A stretch of DNA of 38,494 nucleotides, from assembly GCA_022826005.1 (NCBI GenBank), contig JAJDVT010000120.1, positions 1 to 38,494 of the forward strand. The letters are read 5' to 3'. The notes under the pieces were generated by a model. That model did not search any database. It was not told where the DNA came from and saw only the letters and a list, made by a program, of their open reading frames with translations. A program made the translations under genes and the position numbers. Positions within the stretch are counted from its first letter, which is position 1. Each line of letters opens with the position of its first letter. Origin of the DNA: Gemmatimonadota bacterium. Its GTDB lineage: Bacteria; Gemmatimonadota; Gemmatimonadetes; Longimicrobiales; Gaopeijiaceae. Below are positions 9,225 to 17,797 of the stretch, one piece after another.

Positions 9225-9521
9225 CTACGGGCGGCGCGTCGAGTCCAGCCACATGTACTCCTCGTCGAGATCCGGATCGGCGATCCCTGCGAGCGGTTCA
9301 AGAAGGTCCAGCGCCGCCAAGGCACCTACATACATGCTCATCGAACTGCCGGGCATCCCCCGTTCGAGTCTGATTACCGAGGAAAGAGACACGCCCATTC
9401 GGTCGGCCAGATCTCGCTGAGTGAGTCCACGCCGGAGTCTGGCCGTGCGAATGTCCCTGCCCAACCGGGCCACGGCCCGGGCCACCTCGATCCGTGTCGT
9501 CGGAGTGGCCTCGCCGCTCAT
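9225..9521 (-). CDS. XRE-family transcriptional regulator (small, single HTH)
   Basis: The 98-residue protein starts at ATG 9521 (MSGEATPTTRIEVARAVARL). Residues about 18-58 form a classic Cro/C1-type helix-turn-helix: LGRDIRTARLRRGLTQRDLA, then RMGVSLSSVIRLERG. The C-terminal part MYVGALAALDLLEPLAGIAD resembles the tail of HipB-type regulators, but there is no HipA-like kinase nearby. It lies 92 bp downstream of the BCCT transporter on the same strand and may regulate that operon or belong to it. The frame is open far upstream, antisense to nothing but in another frame of the transporter; that extension is not coding. A paralogue lies at 14.5 kb. Confidence 0.88.
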   Translation of the reverse strand: MSGEATPTTRIEVARAVARLGRDIRTARLRRGLTQRDLADRMGVSLSSVIRLERGMPGSSMSMYVGALAALDLLEPLAGIADPDLDEEYMWLDSTRRP

Positions 9522-9613
9522 CTGGAGCGGAAGCCGCGTGGAATGGCGGAAACGACTGCGCGGGCGGTGTCGGAGTCTCCGGTCGTCGCGCGCCTTGTCC
9601 GGGGTTGCATCGT

Positions 9614-11206
9614 TCACCGCTCCCGCGCCAGGGACCTGATCAGCCCGGCGATCATGAACAACAGCACAACGCTGACGGGCAGGGCCGCGGCAATGGCTGC
9701 GGTCTGCAGGGCCTGGAGACCGTCGGTGAGCAGGAGCACGGCGGCCACCACGCCGATGCCGAGCCCCCAGACGATGCGGAAACGCCGAGGCGGATGAGGG
9801 TCGCCCATGCTCAGCAGGGTGGTGATGACCAGCGTGCCGGAGTCCGAGGACGTAACGAACCACGTCACCAGCAGGAGTGTGGCCGTGGCGGACATCGCCC
9901 AAGCGAGCCAGTCGATGTCGCTCATTCGGTCGATGGTCGCGTAGAGCGCGGCTTCGTAATGCGTGTCCCTCACCAGTTCCATGATGCCGGCTGTCCCGAT
10001 GCCGCCCGGGGCGTTGAGTTCCAGATGGATGGCGTTGCCACCGAATATCCCGAACCACAGCAGGGCCAGTCCGGCAGGGACGAACATCACGCCCAGGATG
10101 AACTCGCGCAACGTGCGTCCGCGCGAGATGCGGGCGATGAACGTACCGACGAAGGGCGCCCAGGAGATCCACCATCCCCAGTAGAAGATGGTCCAAACGT
10201 TCTGCCATGCCGCGTACCTCGGCTCTTCCGCGATCCACAGTGACATGGGCACTAGGTGCCACAGGTATTCGGCGAGCGAGGATGCGATGAATCCGGCGAG
10301 CCAGGTGAACGGGCCCAGCATCAGGAAGCACCCCAGAAGGACTATGCTCACGCGGATGTTCCACTCCGACAGGACGCGGATGCCGCGGCTGACGCCGGAC
10401 ACCGCCGACAGGGTGGCCGCCAGCGAGATGGCGGCGATGAGCCAGACCTGCGTGGCGACACCCGGTTCCACACCGAACAGCACGTCCAGACCGGTGGCCA
10501 TCTGGCTTGCTCCGAGGCCCAGGGAGGTAGCGATGCCGAAGACCCCGCCGAACACGGCCAGAAGGTCCACCAGGTGGCCGATGGGACCGTAGATGCGCTC
10601 GCCGACGAGCGGGTACAGGGCGGAACGGAGCGTCAGCGGCAGTTTCTTGCGGAACCCGAAGTAGGCCAGGCACAGCCCGACCACGACGTACACGGACCAA
10701 CCGTGGATGCCCCAATGGAAGTAGGCGACGCGCATGGCGTGCACGGCGCGCGGCTCGTCCAGCGCCACGGCGCCGGCCAGATCGGCGACCGGGTTGTTTG
10801 GGTATCCCGCGCTCTGGCTGATGTCGAAGTAGAAGAGCGGTTCGGCGATGGAGAAGAACAGCAGTCCGATCCCGATGCCGGCCGAGAACAGCATGGCGAG
10901 CCAGGAGGAGGTCCTGAACTCGGGCCGGGAAGCGTCATCGCCGAGCCGGATCCGGCCGAACGGGCTGCACACGAGGAACAGGCAGGCGAGTACGTTGACG
11001 CCGACGACCAGGAAGTAGAACCACCCGAGCGTGCCTTCGATCAAGTCGCGGATGCGATCGAACACGGCGCCGGCGGCGTCCACGTCCCGGATCGTGGCGA
11101 GAACGAAAGCCAGGACGACAGCCTTGGCGGCCAGCGCCATCGAGGGATTCAGCCCCTTCCACGGCCCCGCATCCGCCGTGCTTTGCCGGTGTCGCCCGTT
11201 CCTCAT
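9614..11206 (-). CDS. BCCT-family transporter (betaine/carnitine/choline type)
   Basis: A 530-residue inner-membrane transporter with about 12 membrane segments. Start ATG 11206 is chosen because it includes the family's N-terminal NPSMALAAKAVVLAF segment; ATG 11140 would cut into it. Conserved landmarks include GRIRLGDD, MLFSAGIGIGLLFFSIAEPL and the family signature WGWWISWAPFVGTFIARISR. BCCT carriers import quaternary ammonium or related compounds with Na+ or H+; which substrate cannot be read here. Its start is 29 bp from the stop of the TonB-dependent receptor upstream, on the same strand, so both are probably one transcript and a coupled outer- and inner-membrane route. It ends at TGA 9614-9616. 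Confidence 0.95.
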   Translation of the reverse strand: MRNGRHRQSTADAGPWKGLNPSMALAAKAVVLAFVLATIRDVDAAGAVFDRIRDLIEGTLGWFYFLVVGVNVLACLFLVCSPFGRIRLGDDASRPEFRTSSWLAMLFSAGIGIGLLFFSIAEPLFYFDISQSAGYPNNPVADLAGAVALDEPRAVHAMRVAYFHWGIHGWSVYVVVGLCLAYFGFRKKLPLTLRSALYPLVGERIYGPIGHLVDLLAVFGGVFGIATSLGLGASQMATGLDVLFGVEPGVATQVWLIAAISLAATLSAVSGVSRGIRVLSEWNIRVSIVLLGCFLMLGPFTWLAGFIASSLAEYLWHLVPMSLWIAEEPRYAAWQNVWTIFYWGWWISWAPFVGTFIARISRGRTLREFILGVMFVPAGLALLWFGIFGGNAIHLELNAPGGIGTAGIMELVRDTHYEAALYATIDRMSDIDWLAWAMSATATLLLVTWFVTSSDSGTLVITTLLSMGDPHPPRRFRIVWGLGIGVVAAVLLLTDGLQALQTAAIAAALPVSVVLLFMIAGLIRSLARER

Positions 11207-11235
11207 GGCTCGATGGCCGGGCCGACCCCCGTATG

Positions 11236-13875
11236 TCAGAACGAGACGGTCGCGGTCATGGATATGGTACGGGGTGCGCCGAGCCATGCGGCGTTTTCGG
11301 TGATTGCGGACAGATAGGCGGTGTTGAGCAGGTTGTTCGCCACGATCGAGAACTCGGTGGACCGGAACAGGTCGCTGAGCGCCTCGCCCTGGAAGGTCAC
11401 GTAGGCGTCCACGGTCCAGTAGGCGTCGGTCTGCCAGTCGGCCGTCAGGCTGACGCGGCGCGAAGCCGTGTACTTGGCCGACAGGCCGCCGCCCAGCGGT
11501 CCTTCGCGGTCGAGCGAAACGACCCACAGCCGGGGCGGCACGCCCGTAACGTCGGTGCCGGGCACGATGCCCTGGCTTTCGTCCACGAGCGGATCGTCGG
11601 TCCCGACGTACTTCGAGTCGTTGAGCGTGAGCGCGCTGTAGAGCGACGTGCGGGCCGGCATCGCCAACGTGGCGGCCAACTCGAGGCCGCGCATCTCGAT
11701 CCCGCCCGCGTTGAAGTACGCACCGCCGCCTGGGATGAGGTAGTTGGGGCCTGCGGGGGTCTGCGGGCCGAGGAAGAAGATCCGGTTCTCGAAATCGATC
11801 GTGTACAGCGTGGCGCTGAGCGCGAGCCGCTCGCCGGAATACTGGATGCCGACATCGACGTTCGACGCGGTCTCGGGCTCGAGGGCGTCCAGGCTGCGCC
11901 CCGGCACTTCGAGCAGGATGCTGCCGATCGCGCGGAAGTTCTGGGCGTAGCCCGCGAACAGGTCGAGGCCGTCGAGGGGCGTCTCGTAGGTGACGCCGCC
12001 CGAGAAGAGCAGCTTCGAGTCGGAGTTGACATCAAGCGGCCGGTCGATGCCGAACTGGTCCTCGCGCGACACGGAGACGAGGTACTGCTTGACGCCGCCG
12101 GCCAGTTCGAACGGGCCGACGTACAGCGTTTCCTCGATGTACCACTTGAACACGTTTTGCGGGAAGTCCCATTCGTATTGGTGCCAATAGGGCTGCTCGT
12201 CCCACTTGAAGTTGATCGCGGGGTCCAGAATGCGGTGCCAGTCGCGGCCGAGGTCCCGGCGCGAGCCCTCGTACCAGATGCCCGCGCGCAGCGCGCTGCC
12301 CCGTCCATCCCCGAAGAGCACGGACCACTCGCCGTCCACGTTCATGCCGAGCCGGTCCTTGCCGTAGTGGCTGTGGCGGTACGACTGGACCGCGGATGCC
12401 CCCGGGTGGCACGCCGGGTCGACCTCCGGCCCGCCCGAGCCGTAGTAGTTGAAGATGTAGGACGACGCGCATCCGGGCGTCGGTCCGACGGCCGCGCCGT
12501 TGCCGTCCACGAACCGGATCACCCCGCGCTGGGCACCGCCGCGCACCGGTGCGCGGCCCCCCGCCAGTTCCGACTCCGGTCCCTCCCCGTCGTCCACCAC
12601 GTCGACGATGTAGGGAGGCAGCCAGTCGCCGCGTCCCGAGTTGTGGTGATGGTAGGCGCCCGCGCTCACCGAGATCAACTCGCTGACCGACCAGTCGGCC
12701 TTGGCGTAGGCGAGCGTGTTCTTGCGCCGGGTCTGCCAGCCGGGCCGGTAGAACTGGTTCAGGTAGGGCACGCCCGGCCAGTGGCCGATCAGGCGGTCCC
12801 AGCGCGGGTTGGCCCGGAAGTCGGCCTCGCTGTAGAGCCGCTGGTAGACATCCTCGTGGATCTCGTCGTACGAGAGGTAGCCGGTGAAATCCACCGCTCC
12901 ATGCGAGGACACGATCTTGGCGGCGACGTGCTCGCGCTCGTTTCTGGCCGAGCCCTCCATCCAGTCGGTCGCCTCCTGACGGATTGCGGCGATCCAAGCG
13001 CGCGTCGTGCCGCCGAAGATCGAGCCGGTCTCGACCCGCGCGGCGAACCGCTGGCCCTCGTTCTCGCCGATCGTAACAGATGCCGTGTGGCTCCGCTGCG
13101 CCGCCGGGTCGGCCGTCAGAAAGTTGAGCGTGCCGCCCAGCGCCTCGACCGAGCGCGACGCGATGTCTGCGGTCCCCTGCGACACCTCGACCCCGCCGAG
13201 GTTCATCGGGTCGACGAACCGGCTCGCCTTCGCGCCGCTCCAGTAGTCCGACGTGCCGTTCGGGAACCCGTCGATCGTGGTGCCGATCTGCGCGTCGTTG
13301 ATCGTTGACTGGAACCCGCGCATGACCACATTGCTGGACCAGTCGTCGAAGGAGTACGCGTCCCCCTCCTGGACCGAGACGCCGGGAAGGTTGTCGATCA
13401 CCGAAGTCACGGCCGTAATGCTCGACTGCTGCCGCATCATCGGCTGCGCGACGAAGTTGCGCGCGAACACCGTGGGCTCTTCCGCCACGACGCTGATCGG
13501 ATCCAGCCGGATGGAAGGCTGCAACACGATCCGGACCGTTTCGGCGGCGCCGGCGCGTACGGTGACCTCAATCTCGCGGGCCAGATACCCGAACAGGGTG
13601 GCGGTTACGACGTGGTCGCCGGGCGCCAACCCGGTGAGTTCGAAGCTGCCTTCGGCATCCGTGACGGCCTCCGCATCCGCGCCGGCCGCCGTCACCCGCA
13701 CGCCGGGCATCGCGGCGCCGGACCCGTCCACCACGGTGCCCCGGATCGTTCCCGTCTGCTGCGCGGTCGCCGGCGTCGCGGCCAGCAGCAAAAGCAGGGC
13801 GGCGCGGCCGCAGAATCCGGCGAACAGCTTGCCGGCGCTCCTGCCAAGATCTCGCTGTAAGGTTGGAATCGCCAT
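11236..13875 (-). CDS. TonB-dependent receptor with carboxypeptidase-regulatory-like domain
   Basis: This outer-membrane active-transport receptor has 879 residues. Start ATG 13875 has a good Shine-Dalgarno site (AAGGGAG). A signal peptide ends near ATPATAQQ. Next come a carboxypeptidase-regulatory-like beta-sandwich (GTIRGTVVDGSGAAMPGVRV), a plug domain (VIDNLPGVSVQEGDAYSFDD; VEVSQGTADIASRSVEALGG) and a 22-strand-type barrel, ending in the aromatic residue F (MTATVSF), as barrel proteins of this class do. The length is normal and no break is seen. The next gene, 29 bp downstream, is a BCCT transporter, which suggests a zwitterionic or quaternary-amine substrate for the pair; that is inference. 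A divergent 630-bp gap separates it from the XRE regulator at 14.5 kb. Confidence 0.95.
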   Translation of the reverse strand: MAIPTLQRDLGRSAGKLFAGFCGRAALLLLLAATPATAQQTGTIRGTVVDGSGAAMPGVRVTAAGADAEAVTDAEGSFELTGLAPGDHVVTATLFGYLAREIEVTVRAGAAETVRIVLQPSIRLDPISVVAEEPTVFARNFVAQPMMRQQSSITAVTSVIDNLPGVSVQEGDAYSFDDWSSNVVMRGFQSTINDAQIGTTIDGFPNGTSDYWSGAKASRFVDPMNLGGVEVSQGTADIASRSVEALGGTLNFLTADPAAQRSHTASVTIGENEGQRFAARVETGSIFGGTTRAWIAAIRQEATDWMEGSARNEREHVAAKIVSSHGAVDFTGYLSYDEIHEDVYQRLYSEADFRANPRWDRLIGHWPGVPYLNQFYRPGWQTRRKNTLAYAKADWSVSELISVSAGAYHHHNSGRGDWLPPYIVDVVDDGEGPESELAGGRAPVRGGAQRGVIRFVDGNGAAVGPTPGCASSYIFNYYGSGGPEVDPACHPGASAVQSYRHSHYGKDRLGMNVDGEWSVLFGDGRGSALRAGIWYEGSRRDLGRDWHRILDPAINFKWDEQPYWHQYEWDFPQNVFKWYIEETLYVGPFELAGGVKQYLVSVSREDQFGIDRPLDVNSDSKLLFSGGVTYETPLDGLDLFAGYAQNFRAIGSILLEVPGRSLDALEPETASNVDVGIQYSGERLALSATLYTIDFENRIFFLGPQTPAGPNYLIPGGGAYFNAGGIEMRGLELAATLAMPARTSLYSALTLNDSKYVGTDDPLVDESQGIVPGTDVTGVPPRLWVVSLDREGPLGGGLSAKYTASRRVSLTADWQTDAYWTVDAYVTFQGEALSDLFRSTEFSIVANNLLNTAYLSAITENAAWLGAPRTISMTATVSF

Positions 13876-14506
13876 CGAACTCCCTTTCTGTAACTTGCGT
13901 TGGTGCGGATCCCCCATGGTACGTTGGGACACGCGGGTCGCAAGACCTAATGTAACGCGCATGAAGTGCAGCGCCAGCATCCGGACCGCGCCGGTCGGCT
14001 GTCCGTAATGGTCTCGTCGTAACCTTTCGGCAGACCTGTCTCGCGAGCCGTCGGGGGGGCTTCAGCTTAGGGTGCCGGCGTTGGCCAGAGCAAACTGGCG
14101 GCCTGCGGGACTTACGGTTCCGGGGCGCCGGGGTTACGGGGAAGTCGTGGCGACCCGGCAAGGCAGTCTTGACGGGGGCCGCCGGGCTGGCAGAGATTGG
14201 AGCCGTATGCGAACGAAACGACAGTCTCGCCACCACGGAGGAAGTAGGTTACGATGCTGACGAGGGCGCGGAATGCAACCGCGCGGGAGAGGATGCTCTT
14301 GAAGACCACCGAGTCCGTGGGGGTGCATACGGCCTTCTACCGCACCCCGGGAGATTCTTCCCTTTTGCCCGGACTTTGTGTCGCTGAGCGTAGTCCACGT
14401 CTGGACGGCGCGGCGAATCACCGGTCTCGCCGTTCCGCTCGGCGTCAACAGGCGTGCCGACAAGATCCACATGACGGCGAACTGAACGAAAGGGATTGAA
14501 CCCGGC
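13876..14506. other. Intergenic region between divergent genes
   Basis: This 630-bp gap separates the receptor gene on the minus strand from the XRE gene on the plus strand, so it should hold at least two promoters. Frames across it have no Shine-Dalgarno site, no recognisable domain and skewed composition. I could not place a promoter reliably. Confidence 0.5.
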
Positions 14507-14809
14507 ATGAGTCGCCACTCCCCAATCGTCCATTCTCCGCCGGCGGAAGTCGTAGAGGCCGTTGCTCGCCTTGGCGGGAGGATTCGCGCCGCGCGCGAGG
14601 ACTTGGGTCTTTCCCAGAGCAGACTGGCCGAACGCATCGCCGTCAACCGGTCCACGGTCATCAGTCTCGAGCGTGGCGCGATGGGGACGTCGGCGGGCCT
14701 CTACTTCAGGGCGCTGCAAGCCGTGGGACTGCTGGACTCTATGAACCGGAGGATCGCGGCCATCGAGCAAACCGGGAGCGTGCTCCAGGCGCGAGAGCGA
14801 CTCGAGTGA
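14507..14809 (+). CDS. XRE-family transcriptional regulator (paralogue of 9.2-9.5 kb gene)
   Basis: The 100-residue protein (MSRHSPIVHSPPAEVVEAVA) carries a Cro/C1 helix-turn-helix at about residues 22-62: IRAAREDLGLSQSRLAERIA and VNRSTVISLERGAMG. The tail LYFRALQAVGLLDSM matches the tail of the regulator at 9.2-9.5 kb in layout (MYVGALAALDLLEPL), so the two are paralogues. AAAGGGA lies about 13 bases before the ATG, a little far for an ideal site. No toxin-like partner is next to it. It may control the divergent receptor-transporter operon, but no operator could be identified. Confidence 0.88.
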   Translation: MSRHSPIVHSPPAEVVEAVARLGGRIRAAREDLGLSQSRLAERIAVNRSTVISLERGAMGTSAGLYFRALQAVGLLDSMNRRIAAIEQTGSVLQARERLE

Positions 14810-15122
14810 GCCCCCCCCGACGCGGGGCCGAAACGAAAGAATTGCGTTCAGGGGAGGCGAGGGGATACCTTGCGCTTTCCTTCGTTCATCAAGGAAATCC
14901 CTGAATTGAAGAGGCTGGCAGGGCCCGAGCACGACGCTGGCGTTCCTCTGCGCCGAACGACCGGGGCGCCGGCATCATGCGGAACTCGGCCACGCCGCTG
15001 CGCCGCCGAAAAGGTGGCCGTAGATCCTCGACTACGAGGCGGGGCGGAGGGGTGGGCGCCTCGACACGAAATCCCGCCCCGCTCGCGCCAACCTGCGTCT
15101 GCAGGGAAGGCCCTGGGTCGCC
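14810..15122. other. Intergenic; terminator-like and small inverted repeats
   Basis: Directly after the XRE stop, a C-run and G-run around GACGC (about 14811-14828) can form a GC-rich hairpin. A second perfect 7-bp inverted repeat, TTTCCTT and AAGGAAA with an 8-base loop, lies at 14876-14897. The open frame that continues from 14977 into the propeller gene has low-complexity Arg/Gly-rich sequence and is not thought to be coding. Confidence 0.4.
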
Positions 15123-16224
15123 ATGGTATTTGCACTGTGCCTTCACGGCCTCTTGGCCCTGTGATACCCAGCCGGCGCCGGCCGGCACGCTTCGAACCGA
15201 TTCGGCCGGCGTTGCCGTCGCGCAGGCCGTCACGCCGTTGTGGGGCCCGGGCGAGGGATGGACCGTGGCGGCCGAACCGGAGGTGGCGATCGGCAGTGTC
15301 GACGGTCCTGCCGAGTACCAGTTTGCCGATGTGGTTGCCGCAGTTCGCCAGACGAACGGCGACATCGTCGTGGCGGATGGCGGTGCTTTCGAACTGCGCA
15401 GCTACGATGCCGGGGGCACCTTCCAATGGCGCGCGGGTAGGGAGGGAGAGGGCCCCGGCGATTTCCGGAGCCTGGACTTTCTGGGCCGCATGGCCGGTGA
15501 TTCGCTGGTTGCATACGACAGTTGGCTGCTGCGCGTGCAGGTCTTCACTCCCGGGGGACAGGCGGTCAGGACGCTTCCGGTCCTGGTGCCGGAGCTGGCG
15601 ACGACGACGGGCTCGGCGCCCGACAAGGCGGTCGGGGCCGTCGATGGGCGGCTCATCCTGCGCTTTCTCGATCTCGGCGCCGGGGGGGGAGCGCCCTCGG
15701 GCATCGTGCGCTGGCCGGAGGAACGGGTGGTGGCCCTGGATCTCGCGGACGGACGGGGCACGTCGCTTCTGAGCGTGCCGGGCGGCGAGGCAATGGTCGA
15801 GTGGCCCGCCGAAGACCACTACCGTCACAGCAATTATGTGTTCGGCAACGGACCCGAGTACGGCGCTGCCGCCGGGCGGCTCGCGGTGATCGACACCGAA
15901 GCCTACGCCGTGCGGATCGTCTCTCCGGCCGACGGTTCGCTGCTCGGCCTGGTGCGGCGCGACGTGGTGCCACGCGAGGCGACCGAGGCGGTATTTCAGA
16001 GCCTGCTCGACGGCATTGTCGAGGAAGCCTTCGGGAATCCCGGGGACGCACCCCCGGAGCGAGTGGCGCTTCTCAGGCAGGGGTGGACGGACATGCCCAG
16101 GGCCCCCTACCTGCCTGTGCTGCGCTCCGTGCACTTGGCCACGCCCAACTCGTCCAGTTCGATGAATGCCGCCAGTCCGCCGGGACCGAAGGCGTCCGGC
16201 ATCGCCGTCGCGCCGGTCGGGTAG
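15123..16224 (+). pseudogene. Six-bladed beta-propeller lipoprotein, frameshifted and 3'-truncated
   Basis: The propeller core reads well from about 15160: APAGTLRTDSAGVAVAQAV, NGDIVVADGGAFELRSYDAG, GREGEGPGDFRSL. Such 6-bladed propellers are exported and usually of unknown function. Just upstream, in another frame from ATG 15123, is MVFALCLHGLLA, a lipoprotein-type signal. Removing one C from the CCC at 15157-15159 joins them as LLACDTQPAPAG, a perfect lipobox. At the 3' end, homology stops after LPVLRSVH (16134); the last residues to the stop at 16222-16224 are antisense to the neighbouring propeller gene. So the gene has one frameshift and has lost its last blade. If the shift is a consensus error, the gene is still truncated. 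Confidence 0.65.
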
Positions 16225-17451
16225 GTGCCCACGTAATCGCCATCGGCGGTCATGATGTCGATGGGTCCGTCCTCATCCGGCTGATCGCCCCGGCGTTGCA
16301 CCCAAATGCGCCCGCCCCATGTGGTGGCAAGCCCGCGAAGCACCGGCAGTTCGTGGTGGAATCTTTCCTCGATCTGGAAGGACCTCATCGCACCGGGAAC
16401 CGGATTGGAGCCTCCGCCACCCTCGGTCATGACCATCATTCGGCCACCGCCCGAAACCTGTCCCATGCCCGCGTCCCGCCGGGCGGCCGCCCGCCTCTCC
16501 TTGTACTCTCGCTCGACTTCGGGCGTTACGGGCTCGGTCAGGAACGGCCGCCGGATTATTCGGGCAACCGCCGTAGCGCCGGGCGGGGTGATCTTGAGCG
16601 TCCAGGTCGAGGAATCGGAGTGTACGAGCCCCCCGTCCGGGAGCACATCGACCAGCATCTCGGGCTCGAACAGCGTGGGCATGGACATGCGGCTCTCATT
16701 TCCCGAACCTGGGCGGGCATGTTGTTCGGTGCGAGATCGCTCATTTCGTGGCGCGTGGGCAGCCAGCCGTGAACCACGGTGTCCGTCTGCATGGTCTCGC
16801 CCTCGAGTCCGACGCGAATGACCGGACGGGAAGTCGGCGGCTCCACGGGACCGGTACCTGCGCCCGATATGATGACCCCCGGCCCACCCACGGCGCCGGC
16901 GAACACGGCCGCGCCGCGCGGATCGGGCAGAATCTCGCCGAGGACCGACATTCCCGCGAGGCCGTCGCCGACGTGGACCATGCGGATCAGACCGCCGGAG
17001 GCATAGAGAAGCTGGAAGGCGCGGTGGCCGACATCGCTCACGACCACTGTTCCGTCCCGCAACACCGCGAATCCGTTCGGCCGGTTGAACTCGCCGGGAC
17101 CTCCGCCGGAGGATCCGAACTCTCTTACGAATCGTCCCGCCGCGTCGAACACGAAAACCCTCACATCGCCGGAACGCATCAGAAGCATCCCCTCCCGCAT
17201 CGCACCGGGCGTTCCGTCGAAGACGTACAGGTTCCCGTCTGCGTCGAAGGCCATCTTGGAGATCTCTCCGAACATCTCCCAGGACTCACCTTCGGGCACG
17301 CCGACCCGCCAGACCTCCTCGAATTCGGGTTCGAGACGCTGGTCCCGGCGGTGACCTCGACGATCTCCTGAGCAGCGAGGGCCGGGGACACGGCGAGGGC
17401 GGCCGTGAGAAGGGCTGACGAGATAGTAATGAACGACGTGCTGGTCCTCAT
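16107..17451 (-). pseudogene. Six-bladed beta-propeller exported protein, two frameshifts
   Basis: The gene starts at ATG 17451 with a GGAAAGGA Shine-Dalgarno site and a clear signal peptide (MRTSTSFITISSALLTAALA, ending ALAAQ). Near 17344 the reading moves to a second frame: one more base in the CCC at 17344-17346 restores AGDQRLEPEFEEVWRVG. The second frame carries the propeller core ([32 protein letters not shown]). Near 16697 a second shift is needed to continue as [20 protein letters not shown], through a stretch including [14 protein letters not shown], to [19 protein letters not shown]. The final CTERSTGR comes from the opposing gene. Two breaks plus a replaced end make a pseudogene likely; the family is exported and of unknown ligand. 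Confidence 0.75.
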
Positions 17452-17620
17452 TCGTGATTCCTTTCCAGGTGAACGGGAGCGGAGGCTGCGTGGACAACGT
17501 AGTCGGATGTCCGGCCCCGGCAAAGAGGGGCCGTAGGCGTCGCTTGCCGAGTGCGCGCCGTGCCTGCTACGATTAGCTTTTCCTCGCCCACCTGATCCTG
17601 CCAGGAGAATCCATTTCACG

Positions 17621-17794
17621 ATGAAGAAGACCTACTTTCCAGAGGGCTACAGTCTGCGACTGCCCGACGGGTACCGGCAACGAATCGATTACGCCGCGCG
17701 GGAAAGCGGCATGACTCCGGCGGAGTGGATCCGTAACGCGGTGACTCGGGCTCTGAATGATCACGAGAAGGGCCGCGGTGGGAGCAGTGCCTGA
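17621..17794 (+). CDS. Small ribbon-helix-helix (CopG/Arc-like) protein
   Basis: A 57-residue protein with an AGGAG Shine-Dalgarno site at 17602-17606. The sequence has the RHH pattern: a strand SLRLPDGYRQRI, a helix IDYAARESGM, a turn TPAEW and a second helix IRNAVTRALNDH. Such proteins bind DNA as dimers and often act as antitoxins or autoregulators. No toxin gene follows; instead an ABC-2 permease starts 3-27 bp downstream, so the RHH protein may regulate this operon. Its short length and the strong start site make it easy to miss but well supported. Confidence 0.82.
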   Translation: MKKTYFPEGYSLRLPDGYRQRIDYAARESGMTPAEWIRNAVTRALNDHEKGRGGSSA

Positions 17795-17797
17795 AGC

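Noticed and set aside
9225-10715. A 496-codon minus-strand frame ending in the XRE protein, as a possible fusion
   Set aside because: All of it upstream of 9521 overlaps the BCCT transporter in another frame and is low-complexity; only the XRE part is real.
11233-13308. A 691-codon plus-strand frame antisense to the first TonB receptor
   Set aside because: The opposite strand encodes a full receptor with signal peptide and correct ending; this frame is Arg/Ala/Val-rich without motifs.
9225-14809. HipBA toxin-antitoxin system for the XRE proteins
   Set aside because: No HipA-like kinase gene lies next to either regulator.
16748-17371. A plus-strand frame antisense to the minus-strand propeller
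   Set aside because: The propeller reading has a signal peptide, start site and family motifs; the antisense frame is His/Asp/Arg-rich without a start site.
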